In this document: piece by piece, positions 11,279 through 22,989 of the stretch
How the letters are laid out: every line of letters begins with the position of its first letter
How positions within the stretch are numbered: the stretch's first letter is position 1
Made by a program: the position numbers and the translations under genes
The notes under the pieces: generated by a model
The model's input: the letters and a program-made list of their open reading frames with translations, nothing else
Databases searched by the model: none
Told to the model about the DNA's origin: nothing
NCBI GenBank assembly: GCA_035771165.1
Contig: JAWNZC010000116.1
Span: 372,001 to 436,000 of the forward strand
Source: Paragorgia papillata
Taxonomy: Eukaryota > Cnidaria > Anthozoa > Scleralcyonacea > Coralliidae
DNA: 64,000 bases
Direction: 5' to 3'

Positions 11279-14200
11279 TTAGTTATTCAGCAGCAAAAAT
11301 CGAAATTCTGTAAAAAAAGACAAACACTAAATATCAGTAATATGTTGTACTACAATATATATAGATTTTGACATTTATATGACAAAACGGCCATGTTTTT
11401 GTATTTAACAAAAGAAGCTGTATATATAAAACACTGACGTATTTTGTGGGTTATGATTGGCTAATTTAAACCACGTGACACCTTGTTATGTTATGGCAAC
11501 GCTCAGTCATGCTTTAATAACATTGTTTTAATTTCATTAAAGATCAGTTTTCAATGATTTGCTTTAATTTCTTTTTAATTTCTCATTACCATTTTGAAAA
11601 CAAAAATCTCTATATAAACATTCGGCTCTTAAGTCTTATGTATTATACTCTGGCTAACGCCAGACGATTTTACTTCAGTTACAATTAAATCTTGTCAAAT
11701 ATTTGGAATTCCCTACCCATATCGAGGAAAACAAAAAATTGAACAGTCTGCAACTAGTATAGTTTATAATGTCCTTTAGCGAGCAAACTAAACAAGGATG
11801 CTTTGTGAATCTTGCCGTATTGCCACTCGTTTCGCAAGCGTGAACTTTGTATACAGTTTATACTGAAATTGAATAAAAAAATGTTTAAAGCACTCTTTGT
11901 CCGTACGCAAAACGATGCACGCTGATTGGTTCCTGAGAGGTCGGGATTTTACGATATCGACCTCGCGGGTTAATACGCTTTTTTCTTGGCCCTGTAAGTT
12001 TTGGCGGGAAAATTTCTGAGTTGATTTGAATACAAATAAAAGAGAACTAAGGTATCTTTATTCAAATATTCTGAACTATAAAATGTGTTGGAACATTACT
12101 GCTGGTTTTCTTTAAAGCTGTTTATCTAAAAACACGACAAATAAAAGCCGAACCGGTGTAAACAAGAAGGCCAAGAAGCGACACGAGAAAGTTAACAGGT
12201 AAGGTAAACAGCAAACTCCGAAGACAAAAACAACGCTCGAAACTTAAAAGTAAAATGAACCAATAGCCATATAATAAATTCCTTATTAACCTCGTTTGCT
12301 TGGTCTGTACGTGAAAGTATTTGCCCTCGGTTTTATCGCACAAACCTCGCTCCTTCGTCGCTCGGTCTGTACGAAAACCTCAGGCAAATATTTTCCCGTA
12401 CAGACATCACACTCGGTTAATAAGTCCTTAATATATAGAATTACATTTAATAGAAACCACAACAACAGCCTCAAGCCAATTTTACTATTGACCTAAGACC
12501 CCATTTACACGGTACCGGACGAATTCGGAACCGTTCTCGAATTAGGACAGTTCCGCCTGTTTACACAGCGAAATAGGACGAATTCGAGACCGGTCTCGAA
12601 TTCACCGTGTAAACCGGGCCTAAAAGTAACCTAAGTAAGTTTACTTGAGAGTTAAGCCTAATTTTCAGCATAATAAAACAAACTTCATTTTTTTGCAAAT
12701 CTTGGTCCTTGAATTTATATTTAGAATGTCCTTGAAAGTCCTGGAAAAGTCCTTGAATTTCATGTTCTTTAAAGGAATTTTATATTTACCTTGGAAGTTT
12801 ATACGTCCATTACCACTCAAATCTGCTTCTCTCATCATTTCATCGAGTTCGTCGTCTGTGAGTCTCTCTCCCAGCTTTTCCATCATGAACTGCTTCAGTT
12901 CTTGGTAAGATATAGAGCCATTGCCGCCTTTATCAAACACACTAAACGCGTCTAGTATTTCTTTTTCTAAATCGTGAGGTCGAAAACGAGCCTCCATTAT
13001 TCCCAGGAAGTGTTGAAAACTGATGAGACCGTTATCTGCAAATCCAAGATAAAAATTGAGAATCTTTTTTTTTAAGGTGGCATTATAAAAACGTTTTTGT
13101 TAAAAAAATAATGAAATTAAATTAACATTTTCCCCGACTTTCGAGTAGGGCTCAGATATGAATATTTAGCACAAATACAGTACAGCGTAATTCTCGTTGC
13201 CACAGAACGTCTAAAAAGCCTTTAGTTGAAATGTTTTGACCTTATTTCAAAAGTTCGGAAAATAACTAAGATCGGTCGAAAAGTAAAGTCTAAAGCCCCG
13301 CACAGACGACCAAGTTTTTCTTGACAAGTTCCATGGTAGCCTTCCTTGCTCGTGTGTACGATGATGAACACGTTTTTTTCAAACAATTTTCCTTGAAAAG
13401 TTGTAATTGCTCGTGTGTACGGTTGGACAAGTTTTCCTTGACGGCAATGATCGCGTAATAAGCTTAGGAGATGATCTTGTCAAGTTTTCCCTGACGACGA
13501 CTATACACACGAACAAATAAAATTTGTCAAGGAAAAACTTGTCAAGGAAAACTTGGTCGTCTGTGCGGGGCTTTAAGCCCTTAATATTCTTTTCGACTTT
13601 TAAAATAATGCTCAAATTTTAATATTTAGCACAAATTCAGCCTTCTCATTGCTAGAGAAGCTCTAGAAAACCTTTATTTGACATTTTTTCACCTTGTTTT
13701 AAAAGTTCGAAAAATGGCCCAAATCAGTCACAAAGTAAAGTCTAACCCCTTAACTTTTTTTCGACTTTTGAAATAAGGCTCAAATATGAATATTTAGCAC
13801 AAATACAGCCTTTTCGTAGCCATAGAACGTCTAAAAAGACTGTATTTGACATTTTTTGACGTTATTTCCAAAGTTCGAAAAATGACAAAAATCGGTCAAA
13901 AAGTAAAGGCCACCCCTTTAAATTAAATTAAACTCAATTAAATTAAATTAAATTAATTATTAATAAATTACACTATATTTATACATGGTAAAGCCCCTTC
14001 AGCGTAGCAATGGGGCCCTGTCTAATACCCAGCTCTATAATTTAAAACCAATTTGAAATAAATTTTTCTTTATTTCTCCAATTTTTCTTATATGATTCCA
14101 ATCATATATAAAAAATATCGTTTCCTGGCCTTACCTTCATTTGCCTTTGTGATCATATTATGTAGTTCTTCGTCGGTATAGTTCTGCCCTACTGTTCGCA

Positions 14201-14547
14201 GTAACATGCCAATATCATTCGCTGCAATGTTCCCAGTCAGGTTTTTGTCAAATAAACTGAATGCTTCTTTTAAGTCTTGTAAAATAAAACAAAACAACAT
14301 TACCTTAACTTTTAAGATATTACTTTGCTTGATATTTAAATTATGGCTAGTGATTAAATTACAATAGTCAGTCATAGTCACGGTTATAGTCATGGTCATT
14401 CTTATGGTTATGGTATGGTCGAGGTCATAGTTATAGTCACCGTCATAGTCATCGTTATCTTGATGGTCATGATTATGGTCATGGTCATGGTCGTTGTCAT
14501 GGTCGTGGTCGTGGTCGTGGTCGTTGTCGTGGTCATGGTCGTTGTCA

Positions 14548-14590
<43 letters not shown>

Positions 14591-14745
14591 TGTCATGGTC
14601 ATGGTCGTTGTCATGGTCATGGTCGTGATCGTGGTCATGGTCGTTGTCATGGTCGTGGTCGTGGTCGTGGTCATGGTCGTGGTCGTTGTCATGGTCGTGG
14701 TCGTGGTCGTGATCGTGGTCGTGGTCGTGGTCGTGGTCGTTGTCA

Positions 14746-14780
<35 letters not shown>

Positions 14781-14781
14781 A

Positions 14782-14812
<31 letters not shown>

Positions 14813-14870
14813 TGTCATGGTCGTGGTCGTGGTCGTGGTCGTTGTCATGGTCGTTGTCATGGTCGTGGTT

Positions 14871-14914
<44 letters not shown>

Positions 14915-15077
14915 TGTCATGGTCATGGTCGTTGTCATGGTCTTGGTCGTGGTCGTTGTCATGGTCGTTGTCATGGTCGTGGTCGTGGTCATGCTCGTGG
15001 TCGTGGTCGTGGTCGTGGTCGTTGTCATGGTCGTTGTCATGGTCGTGGTCATGGTCATGGTCATGGTCGTGGTCGTT

Positions 15078-15110
<33 letters not shown>

Positions 15111-15137
15111 ATGGTCGTTGTCATGGTCATGGTCGTT

Positions 15138-15170
<33 letters not shown>

Positions 15171-16471
15171 ATAGTTATGGTCATGGTCATGGTCATAGTC
15201 ATCTAGCTTGATGCTCATGATCATGGTCATTGGTCATCTTGATGGTCATGGTCATGATCGGCATAGTCATGGTCATGTTCATGGTCATAGTCACGGTTAT
15301 GGTCATCTTGATGGTCATGTGATGGTCGTGGTCGTAGTCATAGTTACGGTCATAGTTATCTAATTAACTGACCTCCCAACTAGGGTGAACGTGATGAAAC
15401 GTTCTTTTCTCGTATATATGTACCTGAATTCTTCTGGTATATGCTTTTAAAAGCTAGTAGTGTAGTTATTCAAATTGAGACTTAAAAAAAACATTCACAG
15501 AAATCGAGTTTCAAACTTACATGTGTTTTCTCTAGAGATAATACCTTCAGAAACTAATGTCGGCTCAAATTCTAACAATGAAAGTACGGGAAAATGCGAA
15601 AAAAATCTTTTATATGTCAAGGATTCTCACGGCTATGCTTCTGACCAATGGTATTAAATCAAGGGTTCGAGAAAAATGTATAATAATAATTAAGTTTCAA
15701 AAAAATATTTTGTAATTGAAATAGTTTTAAAATATTATTAATTACTATCGCAGACATCTAATTTTAATAAGTCTACAGCAGGTTTTTGAGTTGTTTACAG
15801 AACATTTAAATTCTATTTACCTGCCTCTTGTTCTTTCGTAAACGTTGACGACGGCTGTTAAAACAAAAGTAGGATTGCAACGTTATTGAAGTGTTTTCAG
15901 CTTGAATTTGTTAAAGATTTAGTTGTTTTTGCTGTACAAGCTGCCGTAAGTTGCTAAACTCAGCCTCGAGACTGATGTAGTAGCTCAATGGTTAATAGAG
16001 TGTCCGAATATATAGTACTCGAAAGGTTGTCCATGCATCAGGGTTCGAATTCCGTCTGAAAATCAGCGTCTTCTGAGTTTACAACAATTACGACAGCTTG
16101 AACAGCAAAAACAAACTAAAAGTACTTTTAAATATTTGTTGACCGAAAGCTCTTAAGCAAGTTATGCTTACTGAAAAATTACGAATTATGGAACATTTTT
16201 TGCATTGAGAAGGGACTGTATACGCTAGCTGAAGTTGTGTATAAATGGATTTTTTGGAGCTCATTTTAAGCATTTTGGGGTTTATAAGCGGGACTCGAAG
16301 CCGCACAGAAATTTCTAGAAATATTTCGGAGTAAAATATGATATCGAACAACATTTACATGTACACAATTCTCGTATCGATACGTTTCTCGTGCAACATT
16401 ACGACATCAAGTAATATATCATGCACTCTATTCATGAATTACATTACACTTACTTCTCCAACGGAATCCAT
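11279..16471 (-). CDS. Calmodulin-like protein with degenerate EF-hand 2 (5 exons)
   Basis: Exons on the minus strand: 16454-16471, 15821-15854, 14135-14275, 12790-13035, 11279-11307. All are GT-AG and phase-consistent; total 468 nt, 155 aa plus TAA. The start MDSVGE is an 18-nt first coding exon, joined to PSSTFTKEQEADLKEAFSLF. EF loops: DKNLTGNIAAND (27-38, Asp instead of Glu at 12), ANEDNGLISFQH (62-73, lacking acid at 1 and Glu at 12, probably not Ca2+-binding), DKGGNGSISYQE (99-110) and DLSGNGRINFQE (136-147). The tail is short (FRFLLLNN). Intron positions match the paralogue at 1349-5995, including the 34-nt exon, except that the intron inside EF-hand 3 is absent. A likely Ca2+ sensor with altered N-lobe affinity; targets unknown. 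Confidence 0.93.
12497..12620. mobile_element. PIF/Harbinger-like MITE with TAA duplication
   Basis: GACCCCATTTACACGG at the left and CCGTGTAAACCGGGCC at the right, flanked by TAA on both sides (12494-12496; 12621-12623). Internal inverted GACGAATTCG / CGAATTCG blocks. It lies in the last intron of the calmodulin-like gene. Confidence 0.75.
13130..13930. repeat. Three dispersed copies of a TCGACTTTT...GTCTAAAAAG unit
   Basis: About 13130-13280, 13580-13740 and 13760-13905 share TTCGACTTTTGAAATAAGGC, AATATGAATATTTAGCACAA, GAACGTCTAAAAAG and GACATTTTTTGACCTTATTT blocks. They look like a roughly 150-bp tandem duplication, the first junction invaded by the MITE at 13294-13572. Confidence 0.65.
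13294..13572. mobile_element. AGCCCCGCACAGACGACC MITE, copy 1
   Basis: Terminal inverted repeats AGCCCCGCACAGACGACC...; the interior repeats CTCGTGTGTACG and TTGACAAGTTTTCC in both orientations. Flanks TAA / TTAA suggest a 3-bp TAA/TTA duplication. Other copies: 36546-36910 and 40019-40381. Confidence 0.8.
14380..15360. repeat. ~1-kb hexanucleotide array (TCGTGG/TCATGG)n
   Basis: Nearly 1 kb of TC(G/A)TGG hexamers with TTGTCA variants, in the intron just upstream of the EF-hand 1 exon. Because the period is 6, several frames stay open on both strands (His-Asp on minus, Val or Trp-Ser on plus). None is a gene, including the 380-aa minus frame that reads through into the true exon 14135-14275. 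Confidence 0.97.
15967..16115 (+). mobile_element. tRNA-derived SINE
   Basis: A box TAGCTCAATGG and B box GGTTCGAATTCC (one inserted base), followed by a non-tRNA tail TCTGAGTTTACAACAATTAC then ACAGCTTGAACAGCAAA. The tail matches that of the element at 35270, which defines a SINE family. It is in the first intron of the second calmodulin-like gene, inserted in plus orientation. Confidence 0.65.
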
Positions 16472-17417
16472 TTTTCTTTCCATTTACAGATTAACTTCAC
16501 GGGTTAATAACAATCGATGGGTTATTGCTTTAATTTGAACCGTTAGTGTCGCAAGCTTGTTAAGAAAAGCCTCATTAATCTGACTTGCGTTTGTTAATAC
16601 AACGCTTCAATATTTGCCAGCAATGTCAGGTACGTTTTCGTTTCTAAGATGAATAATTTATTTCTCGCCACTTGCCGCCACCGACAAAAAGATTTTAGAT
16701 ACAAAAACACGACGTGTTGTGGTAATAACCGCAGTATAGTGTACACCTTTACGTGCTTGTTACAAAGCGAAACACTTCAGGATAGAAAGAAATCGTTTTG
16801 TAAATATCTTAAAAGACTTATAATCGGTTTTGTGACGAAATTTGGAATAAACAAGTAGTTCGTTGAACTATTACAAGCGACTATCATAACAGATAATATC
16901 AAAAAACAATAAAGAATCCTATATAAGTTCTCAAAAAAACGGATATTAAATTAATTAAAAAGCGGAAAAGATTCACAATGACCCGATGTCAAGATATATA
17001 ATACGTAAATGTAACAAAGCGAAAAGGCGGCTAACTGCCGAAATTTTTAGAAACGAAGCCATGGAATTTCGAGTAGAGTTCTTTACTTTCCTCTGGTGAA
17101 GCTCCGCTCGAAATGTCGGTACTTTTATTTCTTCAATCTAAAAATTTTGGCAGTTCATCGCTTTTGTGCTTTACCGTATTTATTCCAATAGACGCCCTGG
17201 ACGTTTATTGAAAAATTGAGCTCTAAAGGGGGCATGTATTAAAGAGAGGCGTTTATTAGAGAGAGCCGTTATTTCAAAATTTGATATTTCAATTATTAAA
17301 AAAAACAAAGTCACAAAAATTTTCACAGAATCTCATGATTTTTTGAATAAGATGAAGGTAATTGGACAAACACTGCGGCTATATAATGTAGATGAATGTA
17401 AATTTGCAAAATACACT

Positions 17418-17787
17418 ATGCGGTACACGCGTAAAAATCTCGCAAGTTGTTACAGCATTGTTGCCTGAACGATGCTGTTCACGCATCGGTTGTAACAACC
17501 GAAGAACGTGTTGATACATCAACCATGTTCACCATTGTTGTAACATTGTTGTTCATCGTTGTTATTTCGTCATGCTGTTACAACATGTTGTATCATGTGC
17601 GAACAACGTTGTTGGCTATAAAAATGTGCTGTTGGAACACTTGTTCATGACTGTTGATTTATCCGTGAACAAGTTGTTCGAACCATAAGTGAACAATTTG
17701 TTGACAACTTGTTCACGGCGAGCCGCACAACATTGTTCACGCCTGTTGACAACCGTGAACAAGTTGTGCGTTTTTACGCGTGTAAAA
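17418..17787. mobile_element. TACACGCGTAAAAA foldback MITE
   Basis: TACACGCGTAAAAATCTCGC at the left and GTTTTTACGCGTGTA at the right. The interior is rich in GTTGTAACA / TGTTCACG palindromic units. Related ends (ACACACGTAAAA) occur at 58682-59023 and 63222. Confidence 0.7.
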
Positions 17788-18417
17788 ATATGGCCTTAGG
17801 CCAACATGCGCATCTTGCTATTTTTTTAGGGGGAGGACGCTTATTGGAGGGGGCTCGTTTTTTAGATGGGGGCGTTTATTAAATATTTTTATTAGTAGAG
17901 GGGGCGTGTATTGGAGAGGGGCGTTTATTTGACAGTGGGCGTCTATATTGGAATAATTACGGTACTATATTCAAAACACTGCTTACACAGCACTTTAGTT
18001 CTTTACCGAGATCCAAAACGTATTGCTTTCGAATTTTTTGTTTTTGTTTCTTTTTTGTCAGGAATTCGTTCCAGACAATGTGTCGCTAATTTCAGACCAG
18101 ATTTTTTTCATTTGTCGTTGTAATATGATTTGACCTGTTCGCCTCCGCAGTTTTTTTGCGGATAATGATTGCTAAACCATGTCCATATCAGCATTCTGTT
18201 ATTACTTCGGTTCATTTCCTCATTAGCCAATGTTTTCATAATTATATGGGTCACCTAACCCAAACAAAAATCCCTGTAACCCTGTTGCCCCATGTACCTC
18301 GCGCGCTCACAACTTTACATTTTGCCGTTTCCTTGCGGCGCCTGAAGGTCAACACTACTGCCAAATGTTTGCGCATGCGTGCGTTTGCAAAAGTGAACAC
18401 TGAAAGAAATGTGGGAA

Positions 18418-18537
<120 letters not shown>

Positions 18538-18842
18538 TGTTTTTTCCAACAGTATATAAAGAATATTTATACCTGCACACAAATAAATATATACATAATT
18601 TAACGACAGACAAACATATATATGCACATATACAAACTAAAATTTAAGAGAAGTGGCAACGGTAGCCGCGAAAGCGTGTGCCAGCCTTTTCATTTGTGTT
18701 TTTATTAAATAACGAAGGGTCATGAAAATTACGAATGGGCTATCTCAGAATATTTAAAGACAATAATGCAGCAATACAGCAGGTAACGAATTTTTAAATT
18801 TTAGTAGTTTTGTTAAAATTTGCAAGTTTGGCCCATTGAACT

Positions 18843-19563
18843 TAGGCATGTCCCGATTGTGCTCGTAAAATCCCAAAAAGTTGCTCCCAAAAACCAGAAA
18901 GTTGCTCGCAAAAAAGCATAAAAGTTGCTCAAAAGTTGCCCGAAATCAAAAAAGTTGCTACTAAAATTCAAAAAGTTGCCCGTACTATTACGTTAATTAA
19001 GAGCTTTATACAATTTCCGTACGCTCGCTTACGTGCAATGGCTGCGCTTGCTGGAGTACGAAAAGTTGCACCAGCATTTTCTGCTACCAAAATTGGATCT
19101 TCTTCTAAATTTTCGTCCTCTGATGAACTTGACAAGTCTGACGGCTCTTCTAATTCAGTCATAATGAATTAGCATTTATTTACATTTCAATGGTTTATAA
19201 GCCGCCATTTTGTTTTAAAGAGGAAACAGGTAACCCTAGTAACCTAGCAAGTAAATATCAAGGGTAAATAAGCAGCAATGCTACAGCTGTTGCAGCATCA
19301 CATCACAGGCTGTATTACAGCATATTGCCGCAATTAATTGATTTCCAAAATTATTTTATATCAGAAAAATATCGCAGGAAATGAAGTTGTCTATCACATG
19401 TAAGCATTTCCTACTGTAAAGTTTTGAATCTAGAAAAAGTTGCTCAAAAATTGCTCAAAAAGGAAAAAGTTGTTTAAAGTTGCTCGAAGTCTCGAACCGA
19501 AAAAAGTTGCTCCAAACGCAAAAAGTTGCTCAAAAGTTGCCGAGCACAATCGGGACATGCCTA
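18843..19563. mobile_element. hAT-like element with AAAAAGTTGCTC arrays and exon-like core
   Basis: Inverted ends TAGGCATGTCCCGATTGTGC, flanked by the perfect 8-bp duplication ATTGAACT (18835-18842; 19564-19571). Both sub-terminal regions hold AAAAGTTGCTC units, in the same orientation rather than inverted. The core carries a minus-strand frame starting at 19162 (MTELEEPSDLSSSSEDENLE...), ending near a splice-donor-like CAC^GTAAGC at about 19034. Confidence 0.85.
19034..19162 (-). pseudogene. Exon-like acidic N-terminal fragment inside hAT-like element
   Basis: Reads MTELEEPSDLSSSSEDENLE followed by ...AENAGATFRTPASAAIARK and then a GTAAGC donor-like site. An acidic, Ser-rich start followed by a basic ARK segment could be the first exon of a transposase or of a captured host gene. 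No matching second exon lies inside the element. Not recognised; function unknown. Confidence 0.4.
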
Positions 19564-19693
19564 ATTGAACTCTATTTGGCCTGGCTACGACAGTTTCCCG
19601 CTCTTTTTTGCTCGGGAACTCGCGCAGGCGCAAAACCGCAAAATATAGTAAACTATGTTACTCTTACATGACGTATTAGATATAAATTAGATA

Positions 19694-22600
19694 ATGGCGG
19701 AAAATGGAGTGTTATATTTTACTATGTACGTTGTTTTATTTGTTCTGGTGTTTACGCGAAACAGTGTAGAGATTGACAGTGTTGCTACGTCAAACAAGTA
19801 TCCCAACATTGTTCTGATAACGGCTAACCAATTTGGACTGGAGGACATACGATACTACGAGGAGCATATCCAACATATAACAAAGCTTGCCAAAGACGGC
19901 ATAACGTTCAGCCATGCTTATTCAAATCTTTATCCAACTTCGTCGAGAGCTGCGTTGCTCACAGGTCGTCTACCCGTTAAAAGTGGAATGCTGAAGGGAA
20001 GGTTTCTTCCTTTTACTTCGCTACCCTCTGTCGCCTGTTCCGGAGGAATGCCTTTGAACGAAGAGACCGTAGCTGAAGTTTTGAAAAGACGAGATTATAC
20101 CAACAAGTTTATTGGTCTGTGGGACCTTGGACTCGGCAAAGATGGAAAATTCCTACCCCTCAACCAAGGCTTTCAGACTTGGTTTGGGACCCTAACCCTC
20201 CACACCGAGGGCTGTTCCACTTTGCCTCGGGGATCAGTCAAACACGTGTTCGACGAAGTCATGTTATTCCTATGCTTGTTTTTTACGTTTATATTCGGTG
20301 CAGCGTCTCTCTGGTACTTTCGCTATTTGAAACCGAGATTTTTGCTCTATTGCTTTGCCTTGGGTGGTATCCTGTATGCGACCAACCAAAGTTTCCGTGG
20401 AATTACTTTTATCAATGTGAGAAGTTGTGTTCTGTACAGAGACCACATTATCCTTGCACAGCCTTATGATGTTGAGAACTTAACCCTGAGATTTACAGAG
20501 GAGGCCATGCATTTCATAAAACAGGCAGCGTCTGACCAACATCCATTTTTTCTCACAGTCAATCATATTGTGTTTTCCAAGCCTCTATTTAGTTCACGGA
20601 TCTCTAGGAATATATCCGGGAAAAGTGATAGGTTTTTGGATTCATTGATGGATTTGGACTGGAGTGTAGGCAGTATTTTAGGCACCATTGCCAAAGTGAA
20701 TCTTACAGATGATACCATAGTTATATTCACTGCTCTTTCTGGCTTAAACCATGTCAATGTTACTCTGGCTGGTTCTTCCCAGATACCTGAAAATGAAGAG
20801 CCTGCTCATTCAAAAGGTGATATTATTAGGTTGTGACAAATAAGTTGAATTTCTAGGCTCCAACTAGCCTAGTTTCTAGGCCTTTCATTTCCACCATGAG
20901 CTTAGCTGCATAGTCAGTTTGGGTTCTTGGGAAGACTGGGGAGAGCCTGGAAATGAGAAAGCCTAGCAAAATTTGCAAAAAGGTCCTGCCCAGAATTGTT
21001 TTGGCCCTTCGAGTGTTGCTGAGATAAATTATTATGAATGCCTTTACGAATACCTTACTAATACCTTTACGAATACTTTTACAAATACCTTTACCAACAC
21101 CTTTACAAATACCTTTATGAATACCTTTACCAATACCTTTACCAATACCTTTACCAATACCTTTACCAATGCTTTTACCAATACCTTTACCAATACCTTT
21201 ACCAATGCTTTTACCAATACCTTTACCAATACCTTTACCAATACCTTTACCAATACCTTTACAAATACCTTTACCAATACCTTTACAAATACCTTTACCA
21301 ATACCTTTACCAATACCTTTACCAACACCTTTACAAATACCTTTATGAATACCTTTACCAACACCTTTACAAATACCTTTATGAATACCTTTACCAATAC
21401 CTTTACAAATACCTTTATGAATACCTTTACCAATACCTTTACAAATACCTTTACCAATACCTTTACCAACACCTTTACAAATACCTTTATGAATACCTTT
21501 ACCAATACCTTTACCAATACCTTTACCAATACCTTTACCAATACCTTTACCAATACCTTTACAAATACCTTTACAAATACCTTTACCAATACCTTTACCA
21601 ATACCTTTACCAATACCTTTACCAATACCATTACCAATACCTTTACTAATACCTTTACTAATACCTTTACAAATACCTTTACCAATACCTTTACCATTAA
21701 TACCTTTACCATTAATACCTTTACCAATACCTTTACCATTAATACCTTTACCAATACCTTTTCCAATACCATTACCAATACCTTTACCAATACCTTTACC
21801 AATACCTTTACCAATACCTTTACCAATACCTTTACAAATACCTTTACAAATACCTTTACCAATACCTTTACCAATACCTTTACAAATACCTTTACCAATA
21901 CCTTTACAAATACCTTTATGAATACCTTTACAAATACCTTTACCAATGCCTTTACCAATACCTTTACCAATACCTTTACCAATACCTTTACCAATACCTT
22001 TTAACCAATACCTTTACCATTCCCATCCAACTGAGCTCAACTTTGGACTGCAGCAATGATAGGGAGTGTGTTGACAGCACTTGCCACTCATGCTTCTTTT
22101 CTCCCTACTCCCCACAACACTCTTTTCTTCTTTCTTTTTATTGAAAGGCAAAAATGAACCTGACAACTGGGAAAGCCACATAAAAGTACCACTTTATATA
22201 AAATGGACAAATAAGTGGAAAGGTGGATGGACAATAAATGAAACAGTTACGTTAATGGATGTCATGCCAACTGTTTTGGAACTAACTAATCAGAGTTATT
22301 CAAATGAAACGATTGATGGGAAGTCTTTGCTTCCACTAATTAATTTGAACTCATCAGATTCATTGCATAAATTTGTTTTCCATTATCTGGATGTAACTCA
22401 ACCCTCAGCTGTCACGTATGGAAAGTACAAGGCCTTCTATCACACTAAAACTGGTATGTACACGTAATGTACTTTTTTGTTTTGTTTCACTTTGTTTGTT
22501 TGTTTGTTTGTTTGTTTGTTTGTTTGTTTGTTTGTTTGCTTGCTTGTTTACTTGCTCGCTTGCTTGTTTGCTTGCTTGCTTGTTTACTGATGAGTTCAGC

Positions 22601-22914
22601 TGAAAACCAATTCATGTTATTCTTGTGGGTTTTCAGGTGATGGGAGTAATGCTAATCATGACCCCCCACTACTTTACAACATAAGAGAAGATCCTCTGGA
22701 GACATCAGCCTTACCAGTGGATGAATATCCAGAAGTTATATCTAACATCTCCGAAGCTATTGAAAAACACTTAGAAAACAGATTGCGTAAATGGATATCT
22801 CAGTTTGAACATCCAATTTTTCCATGGCTATTTCCTTGCACCAATTTTCCGTACTGCTACCGAACCGACATACACAAAACGAACAGAATTTTTGACACTA
22901 CTGTGTCAGTGTGA
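19694..22914 (+). CDS. Steroid-sulfatase-like membrane protein, predicted catalytically dead (3 exons)
   Basis: Exons 19694-20816, 22148-22453, 22637-22914 (GT-AG; 1707 nt, 568 aa). The fold follows the membrane arylsulfatases (STS/ARSD/ARSE group): signal-like hydrophobic N-terminus (6-21), sulfatase core, two adjacent hydrophobic helices (about 189-237) that anchor STS in the ER membrane, then the C-terminal domain with GKSLLPL and HDPPLLYNI. Key residues are changed. The metal Asp-Asp pair is N45-Q46. The formylglycine motif C-T-P-S-R reads P81-T-S-S-R85. The catalytic GKWHLG is GLWDLG (Lys to Leu142, His to Asp144). The FTSDQG metal site is FTALSG. Reading frame and splicing are intact, so this looks like a conserved pseudoenzyme rather than a decaying gene. 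Intron 1 contains a ~1-kb minisatellite. Confidence 0.92.
21030..22022 (+). repeat. 12-bp minisatellite (CCTTTACCAATA)n
   Basis: About 80 copies, variants CCTTTACAAATA, CCTTTATGAATA and CCTTTACCATTA, occupying most of sulfatase intron 1. The period is a multiple of three, so a 343-aa TNTF frame and a 316-aa VKVL frame stay open; neither is a gene. Confidence 0.97.
22494..22595 (+). repeat. (TTTG)n/(CTTG)n microsatellite
   Basis: Occupies most of the 183-bp second intron of the sulfatase-like gene. Confidence 0.95.
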
Positions 22915-22989
22915 AACTTGTAAAGAATAGCTGCAATGCCTGATGAATGTTCTTACTGTTATTTTACCTAGAAATAATTATGTTTAACC

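Noticed and set aside
14088..15230. 380-aa minus-strand frame rich in His-Asp, and 264-aa/263-aa companions
   Set aside because: Product of the (TCGTGG)n array; only 14135-14275 is a real exon, with proper splice sites.
20973..22004. 343-aa TNTF-repeat protein and its 316-aa minus counterpart
   Set aside because: 12-bp satellite inside an intron bounded by matching splice sites; a period divisible by three keeps frames open.
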